Part shown: in pieces, positions 1-7,732 of the stretch
Position numbering within the stretch: the first letter of the stretch is position 1
Layout: each line of letters begins with the position of its first letter
Source: Lachnoanaerobaculum sp. ICM7
Lineage (GTDB): Bacteria; Bacillota; Clostridia; Lachnospirales; Lachnospiraceae
DNA length: 35,634 nt
Assembly: GCF_000287675.1 (NCBI RefSeq)
Contig: NZ_ALJL01000007.1
Location: 1 to 35,634 of the forward strand
Direction of reading: 5' to 3'
Made by a program: the position numbers and the translations under genes
The notes under the pieces: generated by a model
The model's database searches: none
Told to the model about the DNA's origin: nothing
Seen by the model: only the letters and a program-made list of their open reading frames with translations

Positions 1-2
1 AT

Positions 3-286
3 GTTTTGCAGCAACTTATTGCATCGGAAGGTATAGAGCCTTATTATTATTCCACATCCAATTCAAGTGAGAGATAGATTTTATGATTCAAGGCAAAACA
101 TCGATAATTCCGCTAGAGGTGAAAGCGGAAGAGAATTTGAGAGCAAAAAGTCTTAAAGCCTTTTGTGAAAAGTATCATCCAAAGTATGCTGTTCGTACAT
201 CTATGTCAGATTATCGTGAGCAGGACCGGATGACAAATATTCCTTTATATAATATTTATAAAATAAGAGAATACGCAGATAAATAG
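3..286 (+). pseudogene. C-terminal tail of a DUF4143 AAA-family ATPase, frameshifted
   Basis: Reading from base 3 gives VLQQLIASEGIEPYYYSTSN followed by SSER and a stop. Shifting frame at about base 69 restores EIDFMIQGKTSIIPLEVKAE and continues to the stop at 286. Together these match the usual end of the ATP-binding proteins with a C-terminal DUF4143 domain, including the IPLEVKAE motif, the RAKSLKAFCEKY helix and the RTSMSDYREQ and NIPLYNIYKI tail. The family normally has S-G-E-I-D-F here. The sequence has agt-ga-gag instead of agt-gga-gag, so one base is missing around 69-70. The N-terminal P-loop part lies outside the window, so I cannot tell whether the rest of the gene is intact. A sequencing error would look the same. 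The open frame from ATG 83 is not a separate gene. Confidence 0.8.
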
Positions 287-305
287 AAATGAGGATAGTA
301 AAAAT

Positions 306-728
306 ATGGGATATACTAGGGAAAACTTTGAAGAGTGGATAATTCTTATACCTTTTAAAATGGAATATTTTACAGACACATTTGCTAAAGAAAATAACTT
401 GAAACTTGACTACAGTATGGGGTCATTGGATGAACTGGAAAAATGGATCTTAGCTAATTATAAAGATGCCGAAGGGCTGATAAAAGATAAGAAAACGCTT
501 GATTACTTGACAGTATATATTGGAGAGACTTTCAGAAAATATATAGGTGGTAAGTGGTTTATAGATTTGGAGAATAAAAAGAATGTATTCTATAGTATGC
601 CTGTTTTAAAAAGTCCGGAATATAAGGGAGTTACATCCAAATCACCCTTGACATATGCGACAGCATGCATAAGTAGGAATAAGGGGGATTATATAAGTAC
701 AATCCTAAGGAATAATATGGAACATTAG
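306..728 (+). CDS. Small soluble protein of unknown function
   Basis: This encodes 140 residues, probably cytoplasmic, with no signal peptide or membrane segment. I do not recognise the family with confidence. The middle shows an acidic region with LDYSMGSLDELEKWI, then TVYIGETFRKYIGGKW, which resembles small bacterial proteins sometimes found as orphan immunity or SMI1-like proteins next to toxins. No toxin gene is visible here. The start is ATG 306. A weak purine stretch (gaggatagta, 291-300) precedes it. The gene follows the broken ATPase by 19 nt, and no terminator is evident after it. Coding looks real: codon use matches the neighbours and the frame is uninterrupted. Function is unassigned. 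Confidence 0.6.
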   Translation: MGYTRENFEEWIILIPFKMEYFTDTFAKENNLKLDYSMGSLDELEKWILANYKDAEGLIKDKKTLDYLTVYIGETFRKYIGGKWFIDLENKKNVFYSMPVLKSPEYKGVTSKSPLTYATACISRNKGDYISTILRNNMEH

Positions 729-756
729 ATATATAATTTAAAACATATATGTATTT

Positions 757-785
757 TTGACATAAGAATTTCAAGCTTATAATAT
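757..785 (+). promoter_or_regulatory. Putative sigma-A promoter of the SulP gene
   Basis: TTGACA at 757-762 and TAATAT at 780-785 are separated by 17 bp. A second candidate lies further down: TTGTAC at 810-815 and TATCAT at 834-839 with a TGC extension and an 18-bp spacer. Either would give a leader of roughly 50-110 nt before the GTG at 897. The rest of the 168-bp gap holds nothing else that I can support. Confidence 0.5.
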
Positions 786-896
786 GTTTAATTTTTGTAT
801 ACATAAGTATTGTACACCATATTTTGTCTGTGCTATCATAAAATCACATAGTTCTAAGAGTAAATACTCAATTTTTTAGGACTTAAGGGAGGAAAT

Positions 897-2543
897 GTGG
901 ACTTAAGTTATATAAGACCCAAGATTTTTGAAGCATTAAAAGGATACAGCGGTGAGCAGTTTGTAAAGGACTTGATTTCAGGTATCATAGTTGCAATTAT
1001 TGCAATGCCGCTGTCGATAGCGCTGGCGATTGCATCAGGTGTAAATCCTGAGCAGGGGCTTTATACGGCAGTGGTTGCAGGATTTTTTATCTCATTTTTA
1101 GGTGGAAGTATAGTACAAATAGGTGGACCTACAGCAGCATTTGTTATAATAATCTATGGTATAGTGGCTCAGTATGGAATGGCAGGACTTACAGTTGCCA
1201 CCATAATGGCAGGATTTATGCTGATACTTATGGGAATCTTTAGACTTGGAGATTTGATAAAGTTTATACCGAAGACTATTACGGTAGGATTCACCTTCGG
1301 AATTGCTGTAAGTATAGTGGCAGGACAGATAAAAGACTTTTTCGGACTTGATATGGGAGCGGTGCCGGCAGAATTTGTGGAGAAGATGATTGCTCTTTTT
1401 AAGAATTTTCACACATTAAATATCGCAACTTTTTTAATAGGTCTTTTGGCGCTTCTTATTCAGATATTCTGGCCGAAGGTGTCTAAGAAGATTCCGGGAT
1501 CTTTGATTGCAATTATAGTTACAACTCTAATTGTAAAGTTCGGAAACCTTCCTGTAAAAACTATAGGGGATTTATATACTATAAAAGCCGGACTTCCAAA
1601 GTTTAGTGTGCCTCATATATCACCTGAGCTTATCTCTTTGATGGTTTCACCGGCATTTACCATAGCAATATTGGCTGCTATAGAATCTCTATTATCATGC
1701 GTGGTTTCAGATACAATGACAGAGAGTCATCACAGTCCGAATGCAGAGCTTATAGGACAGGGAGTCGGTAATATAATGTCTGCGCTCTTTGGAGGAATAC
1801 CTGCTACAGGAGCTATTGCAAGAACCGCCGCCAATGTTAAAAACGGCGGAAGAACACCGATTGCAGGTATGATTCATGCAATTACACTTATGCTGATATT
1901 GTTATTTCTGATGCCATATGCATCGCTTATTCCGATGAGCTGTCTGGCTGCCATCCTTATTATAGTCGGCTACAATATGAGCGGATGGAGAAATGTGGTA
2001 CATATAATAAAAACAGCACCTAAAAGTGATATTGCGGTTTTATTGATTACTTTATTTTTAACGGTACTTTTTGACCTTGTAATGGCTATAAAGTTCGGTA
2101 TGATTCTTGCGGCATTTCTTTTCCTAAAGCGTATGTCCGATATTGCAAATGTACGCCAATGGGTGGATAAATCAGACTCGGATGAGTATGCACTGAATTC
2201 CGACCTTAAGGCTGTACCTGAAAATACAATAGTCTATGAGATTTTTGGAGCATTATTTTTTGGTGCTACAAAAGATTTACTTAATATATCAAATGAAGCC
2301 GAAAAAAATGTACTGGTCCTTCGTATGAGAAATGTACCGGCAATGGATATTTCAGGACTTGAAGCTTTGGAAGAATTACTTGGGATTTGCAAAAAAAGAA
2401 ATATGACTTTGATATTATCCCATGTAAATGAGCAACCGATGAAAGTAATGGAAAAGGCAGGATTTATAGAAAAAGCGGGAAGAGAAAACTTCTGTGAGAA
2501 TATAGATAAGGCACTTGAGAGAGCAAGGACCTTGGATAAGTAG
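897..2543 (+). CDS. SulP-family inorganic anion transporter with STAS domain
   Basis: This is a 548-residue integral membrane protein of the SLC26/SulP family, which moves sulfate, bicarbonate or similar anions. The first ~400 residues carry many hydrophobic segments and the family hallmarks: IVAIIAMPLSIALAIASGVN near residue 30, GLYTAVVAGFF, and GGSIVQIGGPTAAFVIIIYG. The last ~110 residues are a STAS domain (NTIVYEIFGALFFGAT, then RMRNVPAMDISGLEALEELL), the usual cytoplasmic regulatory module. Length is normal for the family. The start is GTG 897, because the ATG at 895 is in another frame and runs into a stop after three codons. AAGGGAGG at 885-892 is the Shine-Dalgarno, with tight 4-nt spacing. 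The substrate cannot be decided from the sequence; sulfate and bicarbonate are both possible. The next gene follows 51 nt later with no terminator. Confidence 0.92.
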   Translation: MDLSYIRPKIFEALKGYSGEQFVKDLISGIIVAIIAMPLSIALAIASGVNPEQGLYTAVVAGFFISFLGGSIVQIGGPTAAFVIIIYGIVAQYGMAGLTVATIMAGFMLILMGIFRLGDLIKFIPKTITVGFTFGIAVSIVAGQIKDFFGLDMGAVPAEFVEKMIALFKNFHTLNIATFLIGLLALLIQIFWPKVSKKIPGSLIAIIVTTLIVKFGNLPVKTIGDLYTIKAGLPKFSVPHISPELISLMVSPAFTIAILAAIESLLSCVVSDTMTESHHSPNAELIGQGVGNIMSALFGGIPATGAIARTAANVKNGGRTPIAGMIHAITLMLILLFLMPYASLIPMSCLAAILIIVGYNMSGWRNVVHIIKTAPKSDIAVLLITLFLTVLFDLVMAIKFGMILAAFLFLKRMSDIANVRQWVDKSDSDEYALNSDLKAVPENTIVYEIFGALFFGATKDLLNISNEAEKNVLVLRMRNVPAMDISGLEALEELLGICKKRNMTLILSHVNEQPMKVMEKAGFIEKAGRENFCENIDKALERARTLDK

Positions 2544-2594
2544 AAAAAATCAATGCTCAAATATATTGATTGAAATTAAGTAAGAGGAGAATAT

Positions 2595-3221
2595 ATGAAC
2601 GAGAACTTAAAAAAGAGAAATGAAGTGTTGGCAGATACCGTAATCAAAGGTTTGAAATCACGTAATATGACAGGGTATTATGCAAAGGATAAGGAAGAAG
2701 CGCTTAAGATTGCTCTTGAGCTTATCCCTGAAAACAGTAAGATCGCAATGGGAGGTTGCATGAGTGCGCATGAAATCGGTTTGATTTGTGCACTTGAGCA
2801 GGGCAACTATAATTATATGGACAGAGCCAAGATGGAACCCAGAGAAGCTCTTTTGGCAGCTTATGATGCGGATATATTTCTTTCAAGTGCCAATGCTATG
2901 ACAGATGACGGAGTGCTTGTAAATATTGACGGGAACTCAAACCGTGTATCATGTATTGCACAGGGACCGAAAAAGGTTGTGTTTATAGTCGGAATCAATA
3001 AGATATGTTCAGACATCGACAGTGCTATGAAGCGTGCCAGAAATGTTGCGGCTACAGCAAATACACAGAGATTTGATATAAAGACTCCTTGCAAGATTAC
3101 AGGAAAATGCTCAGACTGTAAATCACCTGATACTATCTGCTGCCAGTTTTTGGTAACAAGATACTCTCGTCACGAGGGAAGAATACATGTTATTTTGGTA
3201 AATGATAATCTGGGATTCTAA
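2595..3221 (+). CDS. LUD-domain (lactate-utilisation type, DUF162) protein
   Basis: This is a 208-residue soluble protein. The fold signature of the LUD/DUF162 family (LutC/YkgG-like) is clear: NSKIAMGGCMSAHEIGL near residue 50, then AYDADIFLSSANAMTDDGVL and GPKKVVFIVGINKI. In the family this domain is linked to lactate and other organic acid oxidation with LutA and LutB, but neither partner is nearby, so that role is not shown here. A cysteine-rich tail (CKITGKCSDCKS, then CC) may bind a metal or iron-sulfur cluster. The start is ATG 2595 with AGAGGAG upstream. It probably shares a transcript with the SulP transporter and ends at the terminator at 3273-3310. The stand-alone form is common in Clostridia and its role is poorly known. 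Confidence 0.85.
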   Translation: MNENLKKRNEVLADTVIKGLKSRNMTGYYAKDKEEALKIALELIPENSKIAMGGCMSAHEIGLICALEQGNYNYMDRAKMEPREALLAAYDADIFLSSANAMTDDGVLVNIDGNSNRVSCIAQGPKKVVFIVGINKICSDIDSAMKRARNVAATANTQRFDIKTPCKITGKCSDCKSPDTICCQFLVTRYSRHEGRIHVILVNDNLGF

Positions 3222-3272
3222 AAAAGAAAATCGGTATTAAAAATCAATACCGGAATTATAATAGATATATAC

Positions 3273-3310
3273 GACTGATGACTTATGGTGACAGGTTATC
3301 AGTCTTTTTA
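3273..3310 (+). terminator. Intrinsic terminator after the LUD gene
   Basis: The stem is gactgatgac (3273-3282) against gttatcagtc (3295-3304), with one G-U pair and a 12-nt loop, followed by ttttta. A smaller perfect stem, cggtatt/aataccg (3232-3238 with 3246-3252), lies just upstream but lacks a T-run. Confidence 0.8.
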
Positions 3311-3351
3311 TTTTAGTGCAAAATAGACAAAGATAACTGTGAAATATTATA

Positions 3352-3379
3352 TTGACATTTTAAATGTATATGATAAAAT
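3352..3379 (+). promoter_or_regulatory. Promoter of the sugar-utilisation operon
   Basis: TTGACA at 3352-3357 and TAAAAT at 3374-3379 have a 16-bp spacer and an extended TG at 3371-3372. Transcription is expected to begin near 3386, giving a 5' leader of about 150 nt before the binding-protein gene. A small stem (actact/agtagt, 3491-3496 with 3501-3506) sits in that leader. I see no known riboswitch in it. Confidence 0.75.
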
Positions 3380-3388
3380 ACATTTAAA
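3359..3388. promoter_or_regulatory. 11-bp perfect inverted repeat across the -10 element
   Basis: tttaaatgtat (3359-3369) and atacatttaaa (3378-3388) are exact reverse complements, separated by 8 bp that contain the TG and most of the -10. It is a 30-bp palindrome placed where a dimeric repressor or other regulator would block RNA polymerase. It differs entirely from the LacI-type operator just downstream, so a second regulator is possible. AT-rich palindromes can arise by chance, which limits confidence. Confidence 0.5.
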
Positions 3389-3392
3389 GATA

Positions 3393-3406
3393 TGGAACGC
3401 GTTCCA
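3393..3406. promoter_or_regulatory. LacI-family operator
   Basis: tggaacgcgttcca is a perfect 14-bp palindrome with the central CG typical of LacI/GalR-family sites. It lies about 7-20 nt after the predicted transcription start, a position suited to blocking initiation or elongation. The likely binder is the LacI-type regulator encoded by the fourth gene of the same operon (6730-7713), which would make an autoregulated circuit. I find no second exact copy in the window. Confidence 0.8.
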
Positions 3407-3537
3407 CAAATGAGTTTCAGGAAAATAATACAGTTTAAAATGTAAGAACAGTATATTTTATGAGACTTCGTGGAAAAACTTATAAACCAAACTACTTGTA
3501 AGTAGTATTTTATGTAAATATTTCAGGAGGTATATTC

Positions 3538-4872
3538 ATGAAAAAAGTTTTGAGAACTTTAGGTGTTTTGGCACTTGGAGGTATGTTGGCGGCTTGCGGA
3601 AACAGTGCCGGTACAACAAAGCAGGCAGACTCAAGCAGTGCAGGTGATGGAAACTCACAGGCTGCAGAAAGTAAGAGTGCAGACGGCGTTACCAATGTAA
3701 CAATTTGGAGCCCTACAGATACGGCGGCTATCGAGGCATGGTGGGTAGAGAAGATCGATCAGTGGAACAAAGAAAATCCTGACATTCAGGTTAAGAGAGA
3801 AGCTATCGACAGAGCCGATTCATATGCATATGAGAACAAGATTACTACAGCTACCACATCAGGAAATCTTCCGGATATTTTGTATGTAGACGGACCTATG
3901 GTTTCATATTATGCGGCAAACGGAATCACAGTACCGCTTGACAGTTATTTCCCGGCAGATGATTTAAAGGACTTTATGCCAAGTACAGTTCAGGCTGATA
4001 CATATGACGGAAAGCTTTATGCAATAGCTCCTACAGAGTCTTCAGTTGCACTGTTCTACAATAAGGATTATCTTGATAAGGCCGGAATAGAATACCCTTC
4101 AGACACAGATATAAAGAAAGCATGGACATGGAGTCAGTTCCTTGACAATGCAAAGAAGCTTACAACAGATGATTATGTAGGAACAAATATAATCATGGAT
4201 AAGGGCGAGGGAATCATCTATGCTCTCGGACAGTTCTTTACAGAGGGCGGAGCCGAGTTTGTAAATGAAGACGGTTCAAAAGCTGACGGATATGTAAACT
4301 CTGATGCAAGTATAAAGACAGCAGAGTATTTAAATGAGTTTATTAAGAACGGTTATGCAAATCTTGATCCGGTTAAGGATGAGTTCCTTAACGGAAAAGC
4401 TGCGACATTACTTGGCGGTTCATGGAATATTGCAGATCTTGAGAAGTCAAATCTTAACTGGGGAGTATCATATTTCCCTGTAGCAGATGACGGCAAGGCC
4501 GCATCACCGACAGGTGACTGGGCTGCAGCTATTACAAGAGATTCAAAGAATCCTGATGCTGCAGGAAAGTTCTTACAGTGGGCAATGAACAGTGACAATA
4601 TTGCATCTTATGCAAGTGCGGTTGCCAAGCCTGCATCAAGAACATCATCTTATGAGAAGATGGAAGGCTGGGACAGCGGTGCAAGAGCTCTTATGAAGTG
4701 GCAGTTACAAAACACAGGTGTTTCAAGACCTAGAACACCTTCATACTCAGTACTTTCAACTGATTTCTCAACAGCTATGTTAAATATCTTTGCCGGAGCG
4801 GATGCAAAGGAAGAGCTTGATAATGTAGCTAAGAACTTTGATGAAAATTACGAGATGTATTATAAGAAATAA
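3538..4872 (+). CDS. Sugar ABC transporter substrate-binding lipoprotein
   Basis: This is a 444-residue family-1 extracellular solute-binding protein. The N-terminus MKKVLRTLGVLALGGMLAAC is a lipoprotein signal, with the lipobox ending at Cys20. It would be lipid-anchored outside the membrane and present oligosaccharide to the two permeases encoded next. A Ser/Gly/Ala-rich linker follows the cysteine, then NVTIWSPTDTAAIEAWW opens the binding fold. The motifs NKITTATTSGNLPDILYVDG and AIAPTESSVALFYNKDYLDK are typical of the family. The start at ATG 3538 is preceded by AGGAGG with 7-nt spacing. The substrate is probably a fructose-containing oligosaccharide or sucrose, inferred from the GH32 gene in the same operon and not visible in this protein itself. 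It is the first gene after the operator. Confidence 0.93.
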   Translation: MKKVLRTLGVLALGGMLAACGNSAGTTKQADSSSAGDGNSQAAESKSADGVTNVTIWSPTDTAAIEAWWVEKIDQWNKENPDIQVKREAIDRADSYAYENKITTATTSGNLPDILYVDGPMVSYYAANGITVPLDSYFPADDLKDFMPSTVQADTYDGKLYAIAPTESSVALFYNKDYLDKAGIEYPSDTDIKKAWTWSQFLDNAKKLTTDDYVGTNIIMDKGEGIIYALGQFFTEGGAEFVNEDGSKADGYVNSDASIKTAEYLNEFIKNGYANLDPVKDEFLNGKAATLLGGSWNIADLEKSNLNWGVSYFPVADDGKAASPTGDWAAAITRDSKNPDAAGKFLQWAMNSDNIASYASAVAKPASRTSSYEKMEGWDSGARALMKWQLQNTGVSRPRTPSYSVLSTDFSTAMLNIFAGADAKEELDNVAKNFDENYEMYYKK

Positions 4873-4895
4873 TTTTTAATAGCGGTATGGTTTGA

Positions 4896-4922
4896 AAGGC
4901 TTGGCAAATTGCCAGGCCTTTT
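4896..4922 (+). terminator. Partial terminator or mRNA-stabilising hairpin after the binding-protein gene
   Basis: aaggcttggc (4896-4905) pairs with gccaggcctt (4911-4920) through a 5-nt loop, with one G-U pair, and a short T-run follows. Its place between the binding protein and the permeases suggests that it limits downstream transcription or protects the upstream mRNA, so that more binding protein than permease is made. The short T-run implies leaky termination. Confidence 0.7.
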
Positions 4923-4938
4923 GTAGAAAGGATGTAAT

Positions 4939-5844
4939 ATGGCTACATTACAAAGAGTAAATAAGAAAGGCAAAAAAGAATACAGTGACAATCTTGCGGG
5001 ATTTATAATGTCGTCACCGGCTATAATTCTTTTGGTTGCCTTTTTGATAATTCCTATAATATATACTATATACTACTCATTTTTCACATATCAGGTGGTG
5101 CGTCCGGACAATATAAAATTCAATGCAATAGGTAACTATGTAAAGCTGTTTCATGATGAGAACTTCTATGTGGCATTGAAAAATACGGTATATTTTACTG
5201 TAATCGTTGTGCCGGTACAGTGTACATTGGCATTGGTACTTGCACTGATGGTATCAAGTAAGAAAAAAGGTGTAGCTATATTTAGAACACTTTATTACAG
5301 TCCTCAGATAACTTCAATGGTAATTATCGCTGTACTCTGGACAATTCTTTATAATTCCAATGCCAATACAGGACTTATAAATGCCTTTCTAAAGAGTATA
5401 GGTATGCAGCCTATTGATTTTTTAAATAATCCGAAGACTGCCATGAATTCAATAATATTTATGTCGGCATGGCAGGGTGCAGGTTATCAGATGATGATCT
5501 TTATTGCAGGATTAAATGCAATACCTACAGAGCAGTATGAAGCCGCAAGTGTGGACGGAGCAGACTGGTTTGCAAAACTTATATATGTGACTATACCGGG
5601 ACTTATAAATACAATTAAGTATGTACTTATGATAACACTGATACAGGCTATGAAGCTCTTTACCCAGCCGTATATTATGACAAAGGGCGGACCGAGAAAT
5701 GCAACAAAAACACTGGTTTTCTATATCTATGAACAGGGCTTTCAGAAAGGAAACTTCGGTTATGCCTGCAGTATAGCCACAGTATTCTTCATTATAGTTG
5801 TTGCATTGTCAATTATAGTTAAAAAGATAAGCAAGACAAATTAG
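4939..5844 (+). CDS. Sugar ABC transporter permease, MalF/MsmF type
   Basis: This is a 301-residue inner-membrane permease with about six hydrophobic segments, beginning with IMSSPAIILLVAFLIIPIIY after a short basic N-terminus. The ABC-coupling EAA loop is visible as EQYEAASVDGADWFAKLIYV followed by TIPGL. The family pairs with a second permease and a cytoplasmic ATPase. The second permease is the next gene, but no ATPase is encoded in this window, so a shared MsmK-like ATPase elsewhere is likely. The start is ATG 4939 after AAAGGATG. It is co-transcribed with its neighbours. Confidence 0.93.
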   Translation: MATLQRVNKKGKKEYSDNLAGFIMSSPAIILLVAFLIIPIIYTIYYSFFTYQVVRPDNIKFNAIGNYVKLFHDENFYVALKNTVYFTVIVVPVQCTLALVLALMVSSKKKGVAIFRTLYYSPQITSMVIIAVLWTILYNSNANTGLINAFLKSIGMQPIDFLNNPKTAMNSIIFMSAWQGAGYQMMIFIAGLNAIPTEQYEAASVDGADWFAKLIYVTIPGLINTIKYVLMITLIQAMKLFTQPYIMTKGGPRNATKTLVFYIYEQGFQKGNFGYACSIATVFFIIVVALSIIVKKISKTN

Positions 5845-5852
5845 GAGGGATT

Positions 5853-6698
5853 ATGAATAATAAGAAGATAAATAAAGTGCTTGGTAATGTTATTTTTTAT
5901 CTTGGAAATATTATAGTAGGTCTTATATTTGTATCTCCACTTTTGTGGATGCTTGCTTCATCGTTTAAGCCTGAACTTGAGATATTTTCAAATCTGAACT
6001 CATTGTCTACATTTATTCCGAAGAACTTTACTTTGGCGAATTATGTGGAAGTATTTCAAAGAATAAAAGTATTTACCATATTAAAAAATACATTGATCTA
6101 TATAGGCATTGTACTTATAGGTGATTTGCTTTTAGGATCTATGTTCGGTTACTCACTTGCTAAGATGAAATACAGATTCAGAGGAATAAGTCTTACCATT
6201 GTAATAGCACTCATGTCAATGCCTGTAGAGGCAATAATTTTACCATTATACATAGAAATGGCTCAGTTAAACTGGGTGAACACAATGCTCGGACTTACAA
6301 TTCCTTTTATGATGAACTGTTTTTCAATTTACATGTTCTATTCATATTTTATAGGAATTCCCGATGAGCTTATAGAAGCCGCCAAGGTGGACGGTTGCGG
6401 GCCTATAAGAACATATTTTAAAATAATTATGCCGATTTCAAAGACTGTTTTTGCAACGGTACTTATACTTGATTTCGTATCAAGATGGAATGACTTTATG
6501 TGGCCTTTCCTTATAACTACAGGAGAAGAAAAGAGAACGGTACAGCTTGCGGTACAGATATTTGTAGGAGTAAGCCCTATACATTACGGTGTTATTATGG
6601 CGGTTCTTACATTGGCATCCATACCTATGATACTTATGTATATATTTATGCAAAAATTCTACGTAGAAGGTATTGCATCTACAGGAATAAAAGGTTAG
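5853..6698 (+). CDS. Sugar ABC transporter permease, MalG/MsmG type
   Basis: This is a 281-residue membrane protein with about six transmembrane segments and the family EAA motif IEAAKVDGCGPIRTYFKIIM. It also has the typical LLWMLASSFKPELEIF loop after the first helix and the DFMWPFLIT motif near the end. It forms the translocation pore with the preceding permease. Only 8 nt separate the two genes, with TAGGAGGG as the ribosome binding site overlapping the upstream stop. Length and motif order are standard for carbohydrate importers of the CUT1 class. Confidence 0.93.
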   Translation: MNNKKINKVLGNVIFYLGNIIVGLIFVSPLLWMLASSFKPELEIFSNLNSLSTFIPKNFTLANYVEVFQRIKVFTILKNTLIYIGIVLIGDLLLGSMFGYSLAKMKYRFRGISLTIVIALMSMPVEAIILPLYIEMAQLNWVNTMLGLTIPFMMNCFSIYMFYSYFIGIPDELIEAAKVDGCGPIRTYFKIIMPISKTVFATVLILDFVSRWNDFMWPFLITTGEEKRTVQLAVQIFVGVSPIHYGVIMAVLTLASIPMILMYIFMQKFYVEGIASTGIKG

Positions 6699-6729
6699 AT
6701 TAACTGTAGTAATTTAGGTGGAGGGGTAT

Positions 6730-7713
6730 ATGTCGAGTATACAAGAGGTTGCTAAAAAAGCCGGAGTAGGAGTGGGTACTGTTTCCAGAGTAATAAACGA
6801 CAGCGGATATGTTTCCGAAAAAACCAGAAAAAAAGTTGAAGAAGTAATTGAAGAGTTAAATTATAAGCCGAATGAGCTTGCCAGAAATTTGTTCAGAAAC
6901 AGGACAAATATAGTTGCGGTAATCACACCGGCTATAGGTAACCCATATTATGCGACACTTTACAGTGAAGTGGAAAAAAGGCTTCGAAAATACGGCTATA
7001 AAACAATGCTTTGCAATACTATAGGTGAAGCGACAAATGAAGAGGCTTATCTTGAGATGCTTGAGAGAAATATGGTGGACGGAATAATAACCGGTACACA
7101 TACTTTGGATTACAGCAGTTATAAAAAGATAAAAGGACCGATTGTAGGATTTGATACTCCGAAACTCAATGATGATATTTTGATTGTAACTGTAGATCAT
7201 GAGAAGGGTGGAATTCTTGCGGCAAAAGCGTTGATAGAGAGCGGATGCAAGGAAGTTTTGCAATTTACCGACGCAACTACAAAAAATTATCCTTTTATAA
7301 AGAGGCATAAGGCATTTGCAAAAGAAATAAAAAAAGCAGGACTTATATGCCGTGAGTATAAACCTAAGATGGATAATTTTGAAGAAAAATTCATTCAGGA
7401 AAATATAGAGGAAGCTTTCAGCATGTATCCTAATGTGGACGGTGTTTTTGCAACGGATACCCATGCCTTATTATATATGAAAAAGGCTTTGAGTATGGGA
7501 AAGAGAGTGCCGCAGGATTTAAAAGTGGTTGCATACGACGGAACCTTCATATTAAACACGGTATATCCGAGCCCAAGTGCTATAGTGCAGCCTATCGATA
7601 AATTGGCAAAGGTTGCTGTTGACAGTTTGCATGCCATTATAAACGGTGAGAAGGTGGACAGAAAGACAAAGGTACTTGATATAGAATTCAGACAGGGCAT
7701 GACTACAAATTAG
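6730..7713 (+). CDS. LacI-family transcriptional regulator
   Basis: This is a 327-residue regulator. The N-terminal helix-turn-helix and hinge are textbook: SIQEVAKKAGVGVGTVSRVI, then YVSEKTRKKVEEVIEELNYK and PNELARNL. A periplasmic-binding-like effector domain follows (IVAVITPAIGNPYYATLYSE, later VDGVFATDTHALLYMKKA and LKVVAYDG). I place the start at ATG 6730 rather than the in-frame GTG at 6718, because GGTGGAGG (6717-6724) is then a properly spaced ribosome binding site and the helix-turn-helix begins at residue 3 as usual. It probably binds the palindrome at 3393-3406 and is released by the imported sugar or its breakdown product; this is inference from operon context. It lies between the permeases and the GH32 gene. 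Confidence 0.92.
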   Translation: MSSIQEVAKKAGVGVGTVSRVINDSGYVSEKTRKKVEEVIEELNYKPNELARNLFRNRTNIVAVITPAIGNPYYATLYSEVEKRLRKYGYKTMLCNTIGEATNEEAYLEMLERNMVDGIITGTHTLDYSSYKKIKGPIVGFDTPKLNDDILIVTVDHEKGGILAAKALIESGCKEVLQFTDATTKNYPFIKRHKAFAKEIKKAGLICREYKPKMDNFEEKFIQENIEEAFSMYPNVDGVFATDTHALLYMKKALSMGKRVPQDLKVVAYDGTFILNTVYPSPSAIVQPIDKLAKVAVDSLHAIINGEKVDRKTKVLDIEFRQGMTTN

Positions 7714-7732
7714 AAAGACAAGTGGTAATAAT

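Noticed and set aside
2544-2594. A terminator between SulP and the LUD gene
   Set aside because: Only a weak atcaat/attgat dyad with no T-run; read-through is more likely.
3386-3537. A riboswitch in the 150-nt leader of the sugar operon
   Set aside because: Only one weak stem is visible, and none of the known aptamer motifs that I can recognise.
6718-6729. GTG 6718 as start of the LacI regulator
   Set aside because: It lies inside the ribosome binding region; ATG 6730 fits the family start.
6856-7464. 202-residue minus-strand open frame
   Set aside because: It lies antisense to the LacI regulator and has an implausible Phe/Cys/Tyr-rich composition and no signals.
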